From Pirellulales bacterium (GTDB lineage: Bacteria; Planctomycetota; Planctomycetia; Pirellulales; Lacipirellulaceae): a stretch of 64,000 nt of DNA. The position numbers and the translations under genes were made by a program. The notes below the pieces were generated by a model that was given only the letters and a program-made list of their open reading frames with translations, had not been told where the DNA came from and searched no databases. The stretch is from assembly GCA_022841705.1 (NCBI GenBank), contig JALHQZ010000002.1, positions 1,116,001 through 1,180,000 on the forward strand, given 5' to 3'. Below are positions 41,279 to 50,410 of this stretch, piece by piece; position 1 is the first letter of the stretch, and every line of letters begins with the position of its first letter.

Positions 41279-42223
41279 ATGAGAATCGTTCGCCAACTTG
41301 TTGACTTGCCGTCGCGCGCTCGGAAGGGCGCCGTGGCGGTGGGGAATTTTGATGGGGTGCATCGGGGGCACGCGAATATCGTGGCCCAACTCCTCGCGCG
41401 GGCCCAAGAAGTCGGCGGTCCGGCGGTGGTGTTTACGTTCGATCCGCACCCGGTGCGGCTGCTGCGGCCCTTGCAGTGCCCGCCTCCCTTGACCTGGACG
41501 GAACGCAAGGCGGAACTGCTCGCCAAGCTCGGCGTCGATTGGATTGTCTCCTATCCAACCGACCAGCGGATGCTCTCGCTCACCGCGCGGCAATTCTTTG
41601 ACGAGATCATTAGCGAATCACTCGGCGCGCGGGCGATCGTCGAAGGCCCCAACTTTTATTTTGGCAAGAACCGCGAAGGCAACGTTGACACCCTGCGCGA
41701 GTTCACAACAGCCGCAGGGGTGTCGCTCGATATCGTTGAGCCCGTCGAAATTGAAGGCGAGCTCGTTTCCAGTTCTCGCATCCGCTCGTTGATCGGCGCC
41801 TACGGTGATGTCTCTACCGCGCGGCGACTCCTCACACAGCCGTACCGCTTGCGCGGCCTGGTGACGCATGGCGCCGGCCGTGGAGCGACGATCGGCGTGC
41901 CGACGGCGAATCTCGCCGGCATCGACACGCTGCTTCCCAGCCCGGGCGTCTATGCGGGCCTGGCGTGGCTCGACAAGTTGCCGTGGCAAGCCGCGATCAA
42001 CATCGGGCCGAATCCAACGTTTGGCGAAAGCGTACCCAAGGTCGAAGTCCATCTCATCGGCTGGAAGAAACCGCTCTACGGCGCCGCCTTGGAGGTTGAC
42101 TTTCTCACCCGCTTGCGTGAGATTCAGCCGTTTGGCTCGGTCGATTTGCTCAAAGCGCAATTGAAACACGACATTGAGCGGGCGAATGAACTGGCGTGTG
42201 CGTATTTAACCACCGGCGAGTGA
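41279..42223 (+). CDS. ribF: Bifunctional riboflavin kinase/FAD synthetase
   Basis: 314 residues from ATG at 41279. The N-terminal FAD synthetase half has VAVGNFDGVHRGHANIV and SSSRIRSLIGAYG. The C-terminal riboflavin kinase half has the phosphate loop THGAGRGATIGVPTANLAG, then PSPGVYAGLAW and FLTRLREIQPFGSVDLLKAQ. Makes FMN and FAD. Followed by an NrnA-like gene in the same orientation after 87 bases. Confidence 0.96.
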   Translation: MRIVRQLVDLPSRARKGAVAVGNFDGVHRGHANIVAQLLARAQEVGGPAVVFTFDPHPVRLLRPLQCPPPLTWTERKAELLAKLGVDWIVSYPTDQRMLSLTARQFFDEIISESLGARAIVEGPNFYFGKNREGNVDTLREFTTAAGVSLDIVEPVEIEGELVSSSRIRSLIGAYGDVSTARRLLTQPYRLRGLVTHGAGRGATIGVPTANLAGIDTLLPSPGVYAGLAWLDKLPWQAAINIGPNPTFGESVPKVEVHLIGWKKPLYGAALEVDFLTRLREIQPFGSVDLLKAQLKHDIERANELACAYLTTGE

Positions 42224-42310
42224 AAGCGGCACAACAACGGCAGCTCTTTCATCTAGAGAATCGGGCTGCCGACTAACCCTCCACCGATCACCGATCACCA
42301 TTCACCACCC

Positions 42311-43294
42311 TTGCCCCTCAACTGGAAACCGCTGCTCGACCTCATCCACGCCAGTGACTCGTTCGTGCTGACGAGTCACCAACGGCCCGACTGCGATGCG
42401 CTCGGCAGTGAGTTGGGCCTGGCGCTCGCGCTCGAAGCGCTCGGCAAACGGGTGCGGATCATCAACGCCGATCCCACGCCGCCGCACATCGCGATGATCG
42501 ATCCACGCAACCGCATTGAGGTGCTGGGCGATTCCGTGACGGCGGCCGATGCGCATGCCGCGGATGTTCACCTCATTCTCGACACCAGCGCGTGGCAACA
42601 GCTCGGCCCGATGGCCGATGTCTTTCGCACTTCACCCGCCAAGAAAGCGGTGATCGATCATCACCTCAGCTCCGACGACCTAGCGCCGCTGATGCTGAAA
42701 GAGACTTCTGCCGAAGCGACCGGGCGGCTGGTACTGGAGCTGGTCGAAGCGCTCGACATCAAACTCACCGCCGAGATCGCCACGCCCCTCTTCTACGCCA
42801 TCGCCACCGACACCGGTTGGTTTCGGTTCCCCAGCGTCAACGCCGGAACGTTTTCAGCGCTAGCGAGATTGGTCGAGGCAGGCGCGAAGCCAACGGAGGT
42901 TTTTTCGACTCTCTACGATCAGAACACGCTCGCGCGCGTGCAAGTGCATGGCCGTGTGCTCGAACAAATTGAGCTTGCCGCCGATGGTCGGCTCGCCCAC
43001 TCGGCGGCGCGGATTGTGGATTTTGAAGCGACTGGCGCCGAAGTTTCTGATACCGAGGATGTGGTGAATCGCCTGCTGAGCATCAGTGGCGTCGAGGTAG
43101 CGGTCGTCTTCGTGGAGCTTGGCCCCGAGCGCTGCAAAGCCAGTCTGCGCAGCCGCCAATCGCGCGACGTCCGCCGGGTGGCCGAACAGTTCGGCGGCGG
43201 CGGCCACGCCCAAGCCGCAGGCGTCAAATTCGATCTCCCCCTGGTCGAAGCCCAATCCCAACTCCTGGCCGCCGTGATCGCGTCACTCGAATAA
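42311..43294 (+). CDS. DHH-family phosphoesterase (NrnA-like oligoribonuclease/pAp phosphatase)
   Basis: 327 residues from TTG at 42311. DHH motifs: HQRPDCDALGSELGL, LILDTSAWQQLG, AVIDHHLSSDD, and the DHHA1 part ends EQFGGGGHAQAAGVKF. NrnA proteins clear short RNA oligonucleotides and 3'-phosphoadenosine phosphate. In many genomes nrnA sits near ribF, rbfA and truB; only ribF is kept here. Confidence 0.9.
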   Translation: MPLNWKPLLDLIHASDSFVLTSHQRPDCDALGSELGLALALEALGKRVRIINADPTPPHIAMIDPRNRIEVLGDSVTAADAHAADVHLILDTSAWQQLGPMADVFRTSPAKKAVIDHHLSSDDLAPLMLKETSAEATGRLVLELVEALDIKLTAEIATPLFYAIATDTGWFRFPSVNAGTFSALARLVEAGAKPTEVFSTLYDQNTLARVQVHGRVLEQIELAADGRLAHSAARIVDFEATGAEVSDTEDVVNRLLSISGVEVAVVFVELGPERCKASLRSRQSRDVRRVAEQFGGGGHAQAAGVKFDLPLVEAQSQLLAAVIASLE

Positions 43295-43454
43295 AAATGT
43301 CTAGCCGCGGTTGATTTCTTCTTTCATGAAGATTGTCTCGCTGGGCCGCAGAATCGGTGCAGGTTTCCTAGTCGCACTGCCGATGAAGAGTAGTGATGCG
43401 TGGCGAACTTGCGCTGCGCGTGCTAGCAGAGCGCCAGTACCTGACAGAACCAGT

Positions 43455-44171
43455 ATGTGGTGTCGCAGTTGCCAACAAGATGTCCCGGCCGCCGCTGTGG
43501 TGAGTGGGGATGCCTTGCGCTGTCCGCGGTGCCAGCAAGCGCTTGGTGGTAGGGCAACACAAACCGTGACGGCGCCGTTTGAACCGCTCGCCGGGCCAGC
43601 GCGTGGGGCGGCGCAGATGAAGATTGAGCGGACCCTGCGCGCCGCGCGACAACGGGCGAGCGATGGTCCCACGGGGCCGGTGTGGCGATTCGATTCGCCC
43701 GAAACGACTTCGCACACTTCATCGCAGCAATCGCCGCCGCGTGTTCCTTTAGCGCAGCAGCGCGAATCGCGCAGCCTCAGCCAGTTCGCCGCGTGGGCGC
43801 TCGCCTGTGTTGGCGCCGCGCTGTTGGGCGGCGGCATTGGACTCGCGGGTTGGAGCCTTATTGGCGCGCGGCCCGATTTGTGGCGATGGGCGCTCGGCGG
43901 GCTGCTGAGTGGACAAGGCCTGCTGCTGGTCGGCGTCGTCCAGATGCTCGCCAGTTTGTGGGGCAATAGCCGTGGCGCGACGGCTCGACTGGCTTCGCTC
44001 CAACAGGAAGTGAGCCGGCTGCAACGCACAACCGATTCACTCGTCGGCCTGCGCACCGCAAGCGCTACGACCTTCTATGCCGACTTGGCCCGTGGTGCGA
44101 GCCCCGATACGCTACTCGCGAATCTCAAGGGGCAGATCGATGCGCTCGCGAACCGGGTGAATGCGGATTAA
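43455..44171 (+). CDS. Zinc-ribbon membrane protein, unknown function
   Basis: 238 residues from ATG at 43455 (MWCRSCQQDVPAAA). The N-terminal zinc ribbon is CRSC ... CPRC. After a disordered linker are two hydrophobic helices (FAAWALACVGAALLGGGIGLA, WALGGLLSGQGLLLVGVVQM). A C-terminal coiled coil follows (LASLQQEVSRLQRTTDSL). This resembles planctomycete-specific membrane proteins without known role. Confidence 0.68.
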   Translation: MWCRSCQQDVPAAAVVSGDALRCPRCQQALGGRATQTVTAPFEPLAGPARGAAQMKIERTLRAARQRASDGPTGPVWRFDSPETTSHTSSQQSPPRVPLAQQRESRSLSQFAAWALACVGAALLGGGIGLAGWSLIGARPDLWRWALGGLLSGQGLLLVGVVQMLASLWGNSRGATARLASLQQEVSRLQRTTDSLVGLRTASATTFYADLARGASPDTLLANLKGQIDALANRVNAD

Positions 44172-44197
44172 CCCGCCGGACAGTGGCACACAATTGT

Positions 44198-45088
44198 TCA
44201 ACCGATTGATTGTCGGTGAAACGCCGCCGGCAAGTTTTCGATCAGATCGGTCGCCACCAGTGAGACTTGCCCGACACGCTCCGCGGCGAGGTCACCGGCC
44301 AGACCGTGCAAATTAGCGCCCAACCGCGCAGCGGCGAATGGCTCAAGACCTTGGCATACCAGCGCCGTGATTAGCCCGGTGAGCACATCGCCCGCGCCGG
44401 CGGTCGCCATGCCGGGGTTGCCGGTGGAGTTGACCGCATATTGCTGACCATCGGTGATGACGGTGCGATGGCCTTTCAGCAGCACCACGGTTTGACCACT
44501 CGCATCCCGGCGGGCGAGGGTGGTGGCGGCGGCGATGCGATCGGCGTCTTCCCCGGTCGCCATGCCGGCGAGCGTGTCGTCACCAGCTAGCCGGGCAAAC
44601 TCGCCCGGATGCGGCGTGAGAATCCGCGGGCCCGCCGGCGCCGAGAGCGTACCGGTTCGCGCGAGTGCGTTCAGGCCATCGGCGTCGATCACCAGCGGCT
44701 GGCGCAGTTCCGTTTGCAGGGTTGCGAGGAGCACATCAATTTCGGCGCCGCCGCCAAGTCCGGGGCCAATCGCGATGCAGTTTGCCGCGGAATCGTGAAG
44801 CTCCGCGACAATCTCGGAGCCGTTCCACGATTCGAATCCGCGCGTCATTAGAAGCGGTGAATAGCATGCAACGACCGGTTGGGCTTCGCGCAGCGTCCAC
44901 AAGGTCACGAGTCCTGCGCCGCCGCGTAAGCACGAGAGGCCGGCGAGCGCGATGGCGCCGGGCATGTTTTTGGATCCGCCGATCATGATCGCGCGGCCGT
45001 AGGTTCCTTTGTGGCTCTGAGCGCTGCGCGGGAGGAGAGTGGTGAGGGGCGTGGTAGTAACGTCGATGGGGAAGGTGGTGGGCGACAT
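44198..45088 (-). CDS. nnrD: ADP-dependent (S)-NAD(P)H-hydrate dehydratase
   Basis: 296 residues. Repairs hydrated NAD(P)H. Ribokinase-like fold with KGTYGRAIMIGGSKNMPGAI, the ADP-phosphate region IGPGLGGG, ADGLNALA and the catalytic GNPGMATAGAGDVLTGLI. Only the dehydratase domain is present; the NnrE epimerase part usually fused in bacteria is missing. Ends next to the convergent zinc-ribbon gene. Separated from larB by a REP-B copy. Confidence 0.94.
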   Translation of the reverse strand: MSPTTFPIDVTTTPLTTLLPRSAQSHKGTYGRAIMIGGSKNMPGAIALAGLSCLRGGAGLVTLWTLREAQPVVACYSPLLMTRGFESWNGSEIVAELHDSAANCIAIGPGLGGGAEIDVLLATLQTELRQPLVIDADGLNALARTGTLSAPAGPRILTPHPGEFARLAGDDTLAGMATGEDADRIAAATTLARRDASGQTVVLLKGHRTVITDGQQYAVNSTGNPGMATAGAGDVLTGLITALVCQGLEPFAAARLGANLHGLAGDLAAERVGQVSLVATDLIENLPAAFHRQSIG

Positions 45089-45106
45089 GAGCTTGCAAGT
45101 CGAACT

Positions 45107-45132
45107 CCGCGGAGCGTAGCTCCCCGGCTATT
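45107..45132 (-). repeat. REP-B palindrome, copy 11 (single)
   Basis: The only unpaired REP-B copy in the window, between nnrD and larB; the preceding bases CGAACT match those of copies 7 and 10. Confidence 0.92.
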
Positions 45133-45163
45133 GATGAAATTATTTCAGCTTATAGCTCACAGC

Positions 45164-45826
45164 TTATCGCCCACTCCGCGTCGCGATCAGCCCCGCCATG
45201 TAGCCCGCTTTGAATCCGGCGTCGATGTTCACAACGGCCACATTCGCGGCGCAGCTATTGAGCATCGAGAGGAGCGCCGACAGTCCGCCGAAGTTGGCGC
45301 CATAGCCGACGCTAGTGGGGACTCCGATAATGGGGCAAGGGAGGTAGCCTCCGACCACGCTCGGCAAGGCGCCCTCCATACCGGCAACGACCACCACCGC
45401 GTCGGCGCCGGCGAACTCCGCGAGCCGCGCTGGCAATCGGTGCGGGCCGGCGACGCCCACATCGTGGACCATCGTCGTGGCCACGCCCATCCACTCGAGC
45501 GTTTCTCGCGCTTCTTCGGCGACCGGCAGATCGGTCGTACCGGCGGTCACTATGACGACTTTGCCCACCGTTTTGCGAGTCGCATTCTGCGGAGAAGCGC
45601 GCAGTGTGCGCGCTAACTCGGTGTGCCGCAGTTCGGGAAGTTCAGCGCACAGCGCGGCGGCGGTTTCGGCGCATACGCGGGTCACCAGCACTTCGTCGCC
45701 CCGCGCGAGCTGCTCGGCGATGATTCCGCGCAGGGTGGCCAGTGATTTGCCTTCGCCGAAAATTGCCTCGGGAAAACCGCACCGGCGGGTGCGGTCGTGG
45801 TCGAGCGTGACAGCCGGGATGTCCAT
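45164..45826 (-). CDS. larB: Nickel pincer cofactor biosynthesis protein LarB (AIR carboxylase-like)
   Basis: 220 residues. LarB carboxylates and hydrolyses nicotinic acid adenine dinucleotide in making the nickel-pincer cofactor. The PurE-like domain is visible: LDHDRTRRCGFPEAIFGEGK, VVIVTAGTTDLPVAEEA, VVVVAGMEGALPSVVGG and CPIIGVPTSVGYG. Neither larC nor larE is adjacent. It starts at ATG 45826 with AGGAG upstream. Confidence 0.92.
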   Translation of the reverse strand: MDIPAVTLDHDRTRRCGFPEAIFGEGKSLATLRGIIAEQLARGDEVLVTRVCAETAAALCAELPELRHTELARTLRASPQNATRKTVGKVVIVTAGTTDLPVAEEARETLEWMGVATTMVHDVGVAGPHRLPARLAEFAGADAVVVVAGMEGALPSVVGGYLPCPIIGVPTSVGYGANFGGLSALLSMLNSCAANVAVVNIDAGFKAGYMAGLIATRSGR

Positions 45827-46126
45827 ATTCTGCTCCTGCTAAGTGTTGCCGTCAGTATAAACAGAACACTGCGGCGGCACAGGAGAACTGCAAATTCGGT
45901 TTTTTGTAGTAGGCACGGTCCCCGTGCCGTCTGCCTACTGTAAAAAATCATCCGCAAAAGGAGGGCACGGGGACCGTGCCTACTACAATGCAGCTCACCC
46001 TTACGCCGGCCGAACCTTGTTGCAATTGGCCACGGGGCGCCGGAGAATAAAGACTTCGCCCGCGGCTGGGGCCAATTCCGGCCGGCGGGATCGAATCTTC
46101 CTTGCAACTACTCTCGGAGTGACACC
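45827..46126. repeat. Inverted REP-C pair between larB and the HlyD-like gene
   Basis: TAGTAGGCACGGTCCCCGTG at 45907 faces its inverted copy ending CGTGCCTACTA at 45985. This is the same arrangement as upstream of guaB. No gene is found here. Confidence 0.9.
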
Positions 46127-47854
46127 ATGCGGCGCCTGCTCGGACCAGTTTTCATCGCGATTCTCCTCGGCCTCGTGCTTCCTTCGACCCCAGTCGCCAA
46201 ATCGTTAGGCCTCATCGCGCTGGCCGATGACAAACCGACCGAAGCGAAGGAAGAAGAATCAGCCGACAAAGGCGACGAAGATGCCGACGAGAAAGATGCC
46301 GACGACGATGGCGCCGAAGACAAAGAGCAAGCGGAAGAAAAGGCCGACGCCGACAAACCGCAAGACAAGCCCGCCGAAGAGAAGGCGGACAAAGCGGACA
46401 CAAAGTCCGACGAAAAGAAGCCGGACGAGAAGAAGGCGGCCGCCAAGCCCGCGAAGAAAAAACGCACCACCCACAAAGTGGCGCCCAAGAAGCTGACGGT
46501 CGACTTTACTGTGGACGGCTCGTTCGTCGCCGACAACATGACCGAGGTGATCCTCCGGCCCGACAGTTGGATGGATTACGAAATCGTCGAAGTCGTCCCC
46601 CACGGCGCCGAGGTTCACGCCGGCGATGTGCTGGTGAAGTTCGATTCGAAACGCATCGATGAAGCGATCGCCGAAATGGAACTCGAACAGCGCCTCGGTG
46701 AGCTGTCGCTGCTGCGTGCGGAAGCTGAACTGCCGCGGATCGAAAAAATGCTCGCCATGACGATGACCGACGCCGAGCAAGCGAACGAGCGCACGCTCGA
46801 GGATTACGACCTGTACCAAAAGGAAGAGCGCGACTTGATTGTAAAACTCGCCAAGGCGAATCTCGATCAGAGCACCCAGATGCTGCAATACGAGAAGGAC
46901 GAGCTTGAACAACTGGAAAAGATGTACAAAGCGGACGATCTCACTGAAGAGACCGAGGAAATTGTCCTCAAGCGGCAGCGAGCGGCAGTCAAGATGGCGG
47001 AGACATATCTCAAGGTCGCCGAGTTCAGTTACGACTACCAAGTGCGACTCTCCATGCCACGACAAGATGCGGACATCAAGGAGAGCGTTGATCGCCAAAA
47101 ACTCTCGTACGAGCGGACCAAGAGTTCGCTGCAACTCGACCTCAACAAAGCCCGCTACGAACTGGAGCAGGAACGGGCCGCCCGCACCAAGGCGCTCGAA
47201 AAGCACGCCAAATTGCTGGCCGACCGCGCTCTGATGACCATCAAGGCGCCGGTCGACGGCACGGTCTACTACGGCCGCTGCACACAGGGGCAGTGGACCG
47301 ATCTTGGCAGTATGATCGAAAAGCTCAAGCCGCACGGCCGGGTCAACGGTGAGACAGTGATGATGACGATCGTCGATCGCCGCCCGCTGCACCTCGAAGC
47401 CCAAATCGGCGAAGGAGTCCGCCCGCACGTCGCGGTAGGGCAGTCCGCCGAGGTGACGCCAGTGGGGGATGAGCAGTCGAAGAAGATTTCGGCCAAGGTC
47501 GAGTCCGTCACCAGCATCCCGGTGGCCCAAGGCAAGTTCGGCATCAAGCTGAGCATCAAGGAAAGCGACCTCCCCGAGTGGCTCGTCCCCGGTCTCACCG
47601 GCAAAGTAAAGGTAACAACCTACGAGAAGAAAAACGCGCTGGTGGCGCCGAAGAAAGCGGTCCACGCCGAAGAGGACGACGCGGACGAAAAGTACGTCTG
47701 GCTCGTTGACGGCGAGGATGTAGAAAAACGCGAAGTCACCACCGGCAAGACAAAGGGTGAAGAGATTGAGATCACCGATGGGCTTGAGAAGGGTGATGTG
47801 ATTTCGCTGGATGATGAGAAGAAGAGGGAAGATGACGAGAAAGACAAAGATTAG
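46127..47854 (+). CDS. HlyD-type periplasmic adaptor protein with long charged linker
   Basis: 575 residues. Signal or anchor near the N-terminus (RRLLGPVFIAILLGLVLPST). Residues about 34-115 are a low-complexity Lys/Glu/Asp/Ala stretch (EEESADKGDEDADEKDADDD). Then come a lipoyl-like half (EIVEVVPHGAEVHAGDVLVK), a long coiled coil of about 200 residues (AEMELEQRLGELSLLRAEAE ... YELEQERAARTKALEKHAK), the second lipoyl half (ALMTIKAPVDGTVYYGR) and a beta-barrel region. It is an RND/MacA-type membrane fusion protein, but no ABC or RND pump gene follows. Confidence 0.82.
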   Translation: MRRLLGPVFIAILLGLVLPSTPVAKSLGLIALADDKPTEAKEEESADKGDEDADEKDADDDGAEDKEQAEEKADADKPQDKPAEEKADKADTKSDEKKPDEKKAAAKPAKKKRTTHKVAPKKLTVDFTVDGSFVADNMTEVILRPDSWMDYEIVEVVPHGAEVHAGDVLVKFDSKRIDEAIAEMELEQRLGELSLLRAEAELPRIEKMLAMTMTDAEQANERTLEDYDLYQKEERDLIVKLAKANLDQSTQMLQYEKDELEQLEKMYKADDLTEETEEIVLKRQRAAVKMAETYLKVAEFSYDYQVRLSMPRQDADIKESVDRQKLSYERTKSSLQLDLNKARYELEQERAARTKALEKHAKLLADRALMTIKAPVDGTVYYGRCTQGQWTDLGSMIEKLKPHGRVNGETVMMTIVDRRPLHLEAQIGEGVRPHVAVGQSAEVTPVGDEQSKKISAKVESVTSIPVAQGKFGIKLSIKESDLPEWLVPGLTGKVKVTTYEKKNALVAPKKAVHAEEDDADEKYVWLVDGEDVEKREVTTGKTKGEEIEITDGLEKGDVISLDDEKKREDDEKDKD

Positions 47855-47870
47855 TCGCGTCGCACCCTCG

Positions 47871-47951
47871 TAGCACGGGACCGAAGTCCCGTGCACATTG
47901 ACGTTTGTTTCGCACGGGCCCTCTTTCACGAAAAGCGGGGTCCCGTGCTAC
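47871..47951. repeat. Inverted pair of TAGCACGGGACC hairpins
   Basis: TAGCACGGGACCGAAGTCCC (47871 on) faces GGGGTCCCGTGCTAC (47937-47951). The same unit supplies stop codons at 13357 and 13430. Confidence 0.85.
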
Positions 47952-47965
47952 AAGAACTTGGCTCC

Positions 47966-49255
47966 ATGCGACTAACCTTCACCATCGCCGCGCTTCAATT
48001 CGCGATTTGCATTTTGCAATTGTCAGTTTGCAATCCCCTCCGCGCCGTCGATCTCACCCGCCCCCTCTCGCCCCTCGCGACCCAGGGCCCGAAGGCGAAA
48101 GAGATCACTCCGCCGACCGCCGCCGAAGTGCAATCGGCCATCGAACGCGGCGTCGATTTTCTGCTGTCCGATCAGCGCCCCGAAGGAAGTTGGGGAAGCG
48201 CCGAAGAGACCAAGGGCCTCAACATCTACGCGCCGGTTCCAGGCGCCCACCACGGGTTTCGCCTCGCGGTGACGGGGCTCGCGCTCAAGGCGCTTGCGAC
48301 CGTCGAGCACCAACTCGAGGGCGACCGTCGCACGAAAGTCGCCGCGGCCATCGACCGCGGTGAAGCGTGGATGCTCGCCGAAGGCGAACGGGTCCGCCGC
48401 GCCACGCCCGACGCCATTTACAACGTGTGGGGCCACGCCTTCGGCGCCGAGGGGCTGGTGGCGCTCCATCGCCGCGCAGCTGGCGATGCGGAGCGACAAG
48501 CGAAACTCAAAGAGGCCGTCGCGGTGCAGCTCGGCAAACTCAAAAAGTACAGCTTCGTCGGCGGCGGGTGGAGCTACTACGACTTTGATTACGGCACGCA
48601 GGTGCCCGGTGATGCTGCGTTCAGTTTCTGCACGGCGACTGGCCTCTTCGCGATTCACGAAGCCAAGAGCATCGGCGTCGAGTTCCCGCAGAAGTTGGTC
48701 GACAAGGCGCTCGCGTCCATCTATCGTCAGCAGAATCCCGACCTCACCTACGCGTACGGCGAGTACCTGCGGATGGCCCCGCGGTACGACATCAATCGCC
48801 CCGCGGGCAGTTTGGGTCGCAGCCAAGCGTGCAACTACGTGCTGCGGAAGTTCGGCGACACGCGTATCAATGATGAAGTGCTGACCACCTGGCTCAACCG
48901 CCTCTTCGCCCGCAACGGCTGGCTCAGCATCGGCCGCAAACGCCCCGTGCCGCACGAATCGTACTTCGCGGTGGCCGGATATTTCTACTACTTCGGCCAC
49001 TACTATGCCGCGCTGGCGATCGACGAGCTCCCCGAGCCCGAGCGCACCAAGTTCCAAGGCCATATGAACGCGACGATTCTGCCGAAGCAAGAAAAAGACG
49101 GCAGTTGGTGGGACTACCCGTTCTACAACTACCACCGCCCGTACGGCACGGCGATGGCGCTGTTCGCGATCGCGGATCGAAACCCATCGCCGCCGCCGGA
49201 AACTGACGAGCAAGAAACGAAGCAAGTTAAGAAAGGGAACGCTAATCGCCGCTAA
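47966..49255 (+). CDS. Prenyltransferase/squalene oxidase repeat-containing protein
   Basis: 429 residues from ATG at 47966. A short hydrophobic start (LTFTIAALQFAICILQLSVC) acts as signal. The alpha/alpha barrel repeats (QSAIERGVDFLLSDQRPEGS, AIYNVWGHAFGAEGLVALHR, QEKDGSWWDYPFYNYHRPYG) match PT/SQO repeats as in planctomycete proteins of unknown role. The catalytic DxDD of squalene cyclases is absent, so it is probably not a cyclase. The last residues GNANRR come from the CTAATC repeat that starts in the gene end. Confidence 0.78.
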   Translation: MRLTFTIAALQFAICILQLSVCNPLRAVDLTRPLSPLATQGPKAKEITPPTAAEVQSAIERGVDFLLSDQRPEGSWGSAEETKGLNIYAPVPGAHHGFRLAVTGLALKALATVEHQLEGDRRTKVAAAIDRGEAWMLAEGERVRRATPDAIYNVWGHAFGAEGLVALHRRAAGDAERQAKLKEAVAVQLGKLKKYSFVGGGWSYYDFDYGTQVPGDAAFSFCTATGLFAIHEAKSIGVEFPQKLVDKALASIYRQQNPDLTYAYGEYLRMAPRYDINRPAGSLGRSQACNYVLRKFGDTRINDEVLTTWLNRLFARNGWLSIGRKRPVPHESYFAVAGYFYYFGHYYAALAIDELPEPERTKFQGHMNATILPKQEKDGSWWDYPFYNYHRPYGTAMALFAIADRNPSPPPETDEQETKQVKKGNANRR

Positions 49256-49313
49256 TTGGCACTAATCTGAAAACTGTCTGATTAGTGGAGATTAGTGCTA
49301 ATTAGTGTTCCTT
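49240..49313. repeat. CTAATC inverted repeat at the gene end
   Basis: AACGCTAATCGCCGCTAATT faces GATTAGTGCTAATTAGTGTT. It is shared with 41071-41132 and includes the stop codon of the preceding gene. Confidence 0.85.
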
Positions 49314-49339
49314 TTCTTCGCTCAAATTCTTTACGCGGA

Positions 49340-49843
49340 ATGGACACCGAAACCGTCAACCCGTTTCAATCACCGCTGGCGGTCGACGAACCAGCAATCC
49401 ACGAACAGCATTGGCAGCCTACTTGGCGTGAGGTGCTTTTGGGATTACTACTGGCGCCCCTCGCAAGACCCCTCGTTGCCTTTGCACATGAACTGTTCGC
49501 GTTGGATATTCCAGATCTCAATAAACTTTTTGCGATCACGGCGTTATCTTACGGAATGTCTTTGACAGCGGTTCCCATAGCTGAGCGGCTACACCGACGA
49601 GATCGGCTTACTCCGCTCGCGGCGTTTCTGGCTTGGGGTTGGATTCCGTTCATCTTGGGGTTTCTTGCACTGTATGTCACTTCGACATCCGATTTTACCG
49701 ATGAAGCGACTGGTCCTGAACCAATCACTTGGCAGAACTGTTTGAGTTGTCTCTCGATGATGGGGGGGCCGTTTGTTGTCTTCGCCCTCTACCTCGCCTA
49801 TCTCCGCCGCGACGAAACCCGGCAACGGAGCGCCGCCGCCTAA
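49340..49843 (+). CDS. NPFQSP-type membrane protein (paralog 2)
   Basis: 167 residues from ATG at 49340 (MDTETVNPFQSPLAVDEP). The amphipathic segment WQPTWREVLLGLLLAPLARP is followed by hydrophobic stretches and the end FVVFALYLAYLRRDE. First of three tandem paralogs with only six or seven bases between genes; the junction sequence is TAACGCCGAATGGACACCGA. It is probably part of one operon. Function unknown. Confidence 0.75.
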   Translation: MDTETVNPFQSPLAVDEPAIHEQHWQPTWREVLLGLLLAPLARPLVAFAHELFALDIPDLNKLFAITALSYGMSLTAVPIAERLHRRDRLTPLAAFLAWGWIPFILGFLALYVTSTSDFTDEATGPEPITWQNCLSCLSMMGGPFVVFALYLAYLRRDETRQRSAAA

Positions 49844-49849
49844 CGCCGA

Positions 49850-50404
49850 ATGGACACCGAACCCGTCAACCCGTTTCAATCGCCGCAAGCGGTCGACGAG
49901 CCTCGGCGCATCGTCGATTATTGGCGGCCGACTTGGGGGCAAGCAGTACTGGGATTGGTGATCGTGGCATTCCTGTGGGCGGCAGCGGTGACCGCTGATT
50001 TGTTCGTGCGGCTCTATTTTGTTGGACCGATGCCAACGAACCCCATGCCGCTGCGAGTTTTTATCATGTATTCTTCAGCGAGCGCTGTGCTTACATTCTT
50101 CTTCGGGGTGCCGCTCTGCTCACATGCCTGGACGCGATACAGGCTTACTCCGATTGGGGTGCTCTCGGCGGGCGGATTCTTGGTATTCGCAATCGGAGTT
50201 CTCATCGCCGTCTTCGCAGTTGTTCTCTATTTTGACCAACCAGATGTGTTGAGGCCGAAATGGAATAGTCCCCAAAACATGAATGGCATCTGGATGGCGC
50301 TCGACGGACTAGCCTTGTTGTTCACACCGTTCGGGCTCTTCGCCCTCTACCTCGCCTATCTCCGCCGGCGCGACCAAAACCGCGGGGGCGAGCCCCGCGG
50401 CTAA
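49850..50404 (+). CDS. NPFQSP-type membrane protein (paralog 3)
   Basis: 184 residues (MDTEPVNPFQSPQAVDEP). Four helices lie roughly at residues 30-50, 65-82, 100-125 and 150-170. It ends LYLAYLRRRDQNRGGEPRG, identical with paralog 4 in its last residues. The gene spacing is six bases on both sides. Confidence 0.77.
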   Translation: MDTEPVNPFQSPQAVDEPRRIVDYWRPTWGQAVLGLVIVAFLWAAAVTADLFVRLYFVGPMPTNPMPLRVFIMYSSASAVLTFFFGVPLCSHAWTRYRLTPIGVLSAGGFLVFAIGVLIAVFAVVLYFDQPDVLRPKWNSPQNMNGIWMALDGLALLFTPFGLFALYLAYLRRRDQNRGGEPRG

Positions 50405-50410
50405 CGCCAA

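Noticed and set aside
46259..47929. 556-codon open frame antisense to the HlyD-like gene
   Set aside because: Shadow of the charged, repetitive plus-strand sequence; no domain or ribosome-binding site.
47990..48040. Hydrophobic start of the prenyltransferase-repeat protein as a repeat-derived artefact
   Set aside because: The TTTGCAATT words look repetitive, but the segment works well as a signal peptide and no other copy is in the window.
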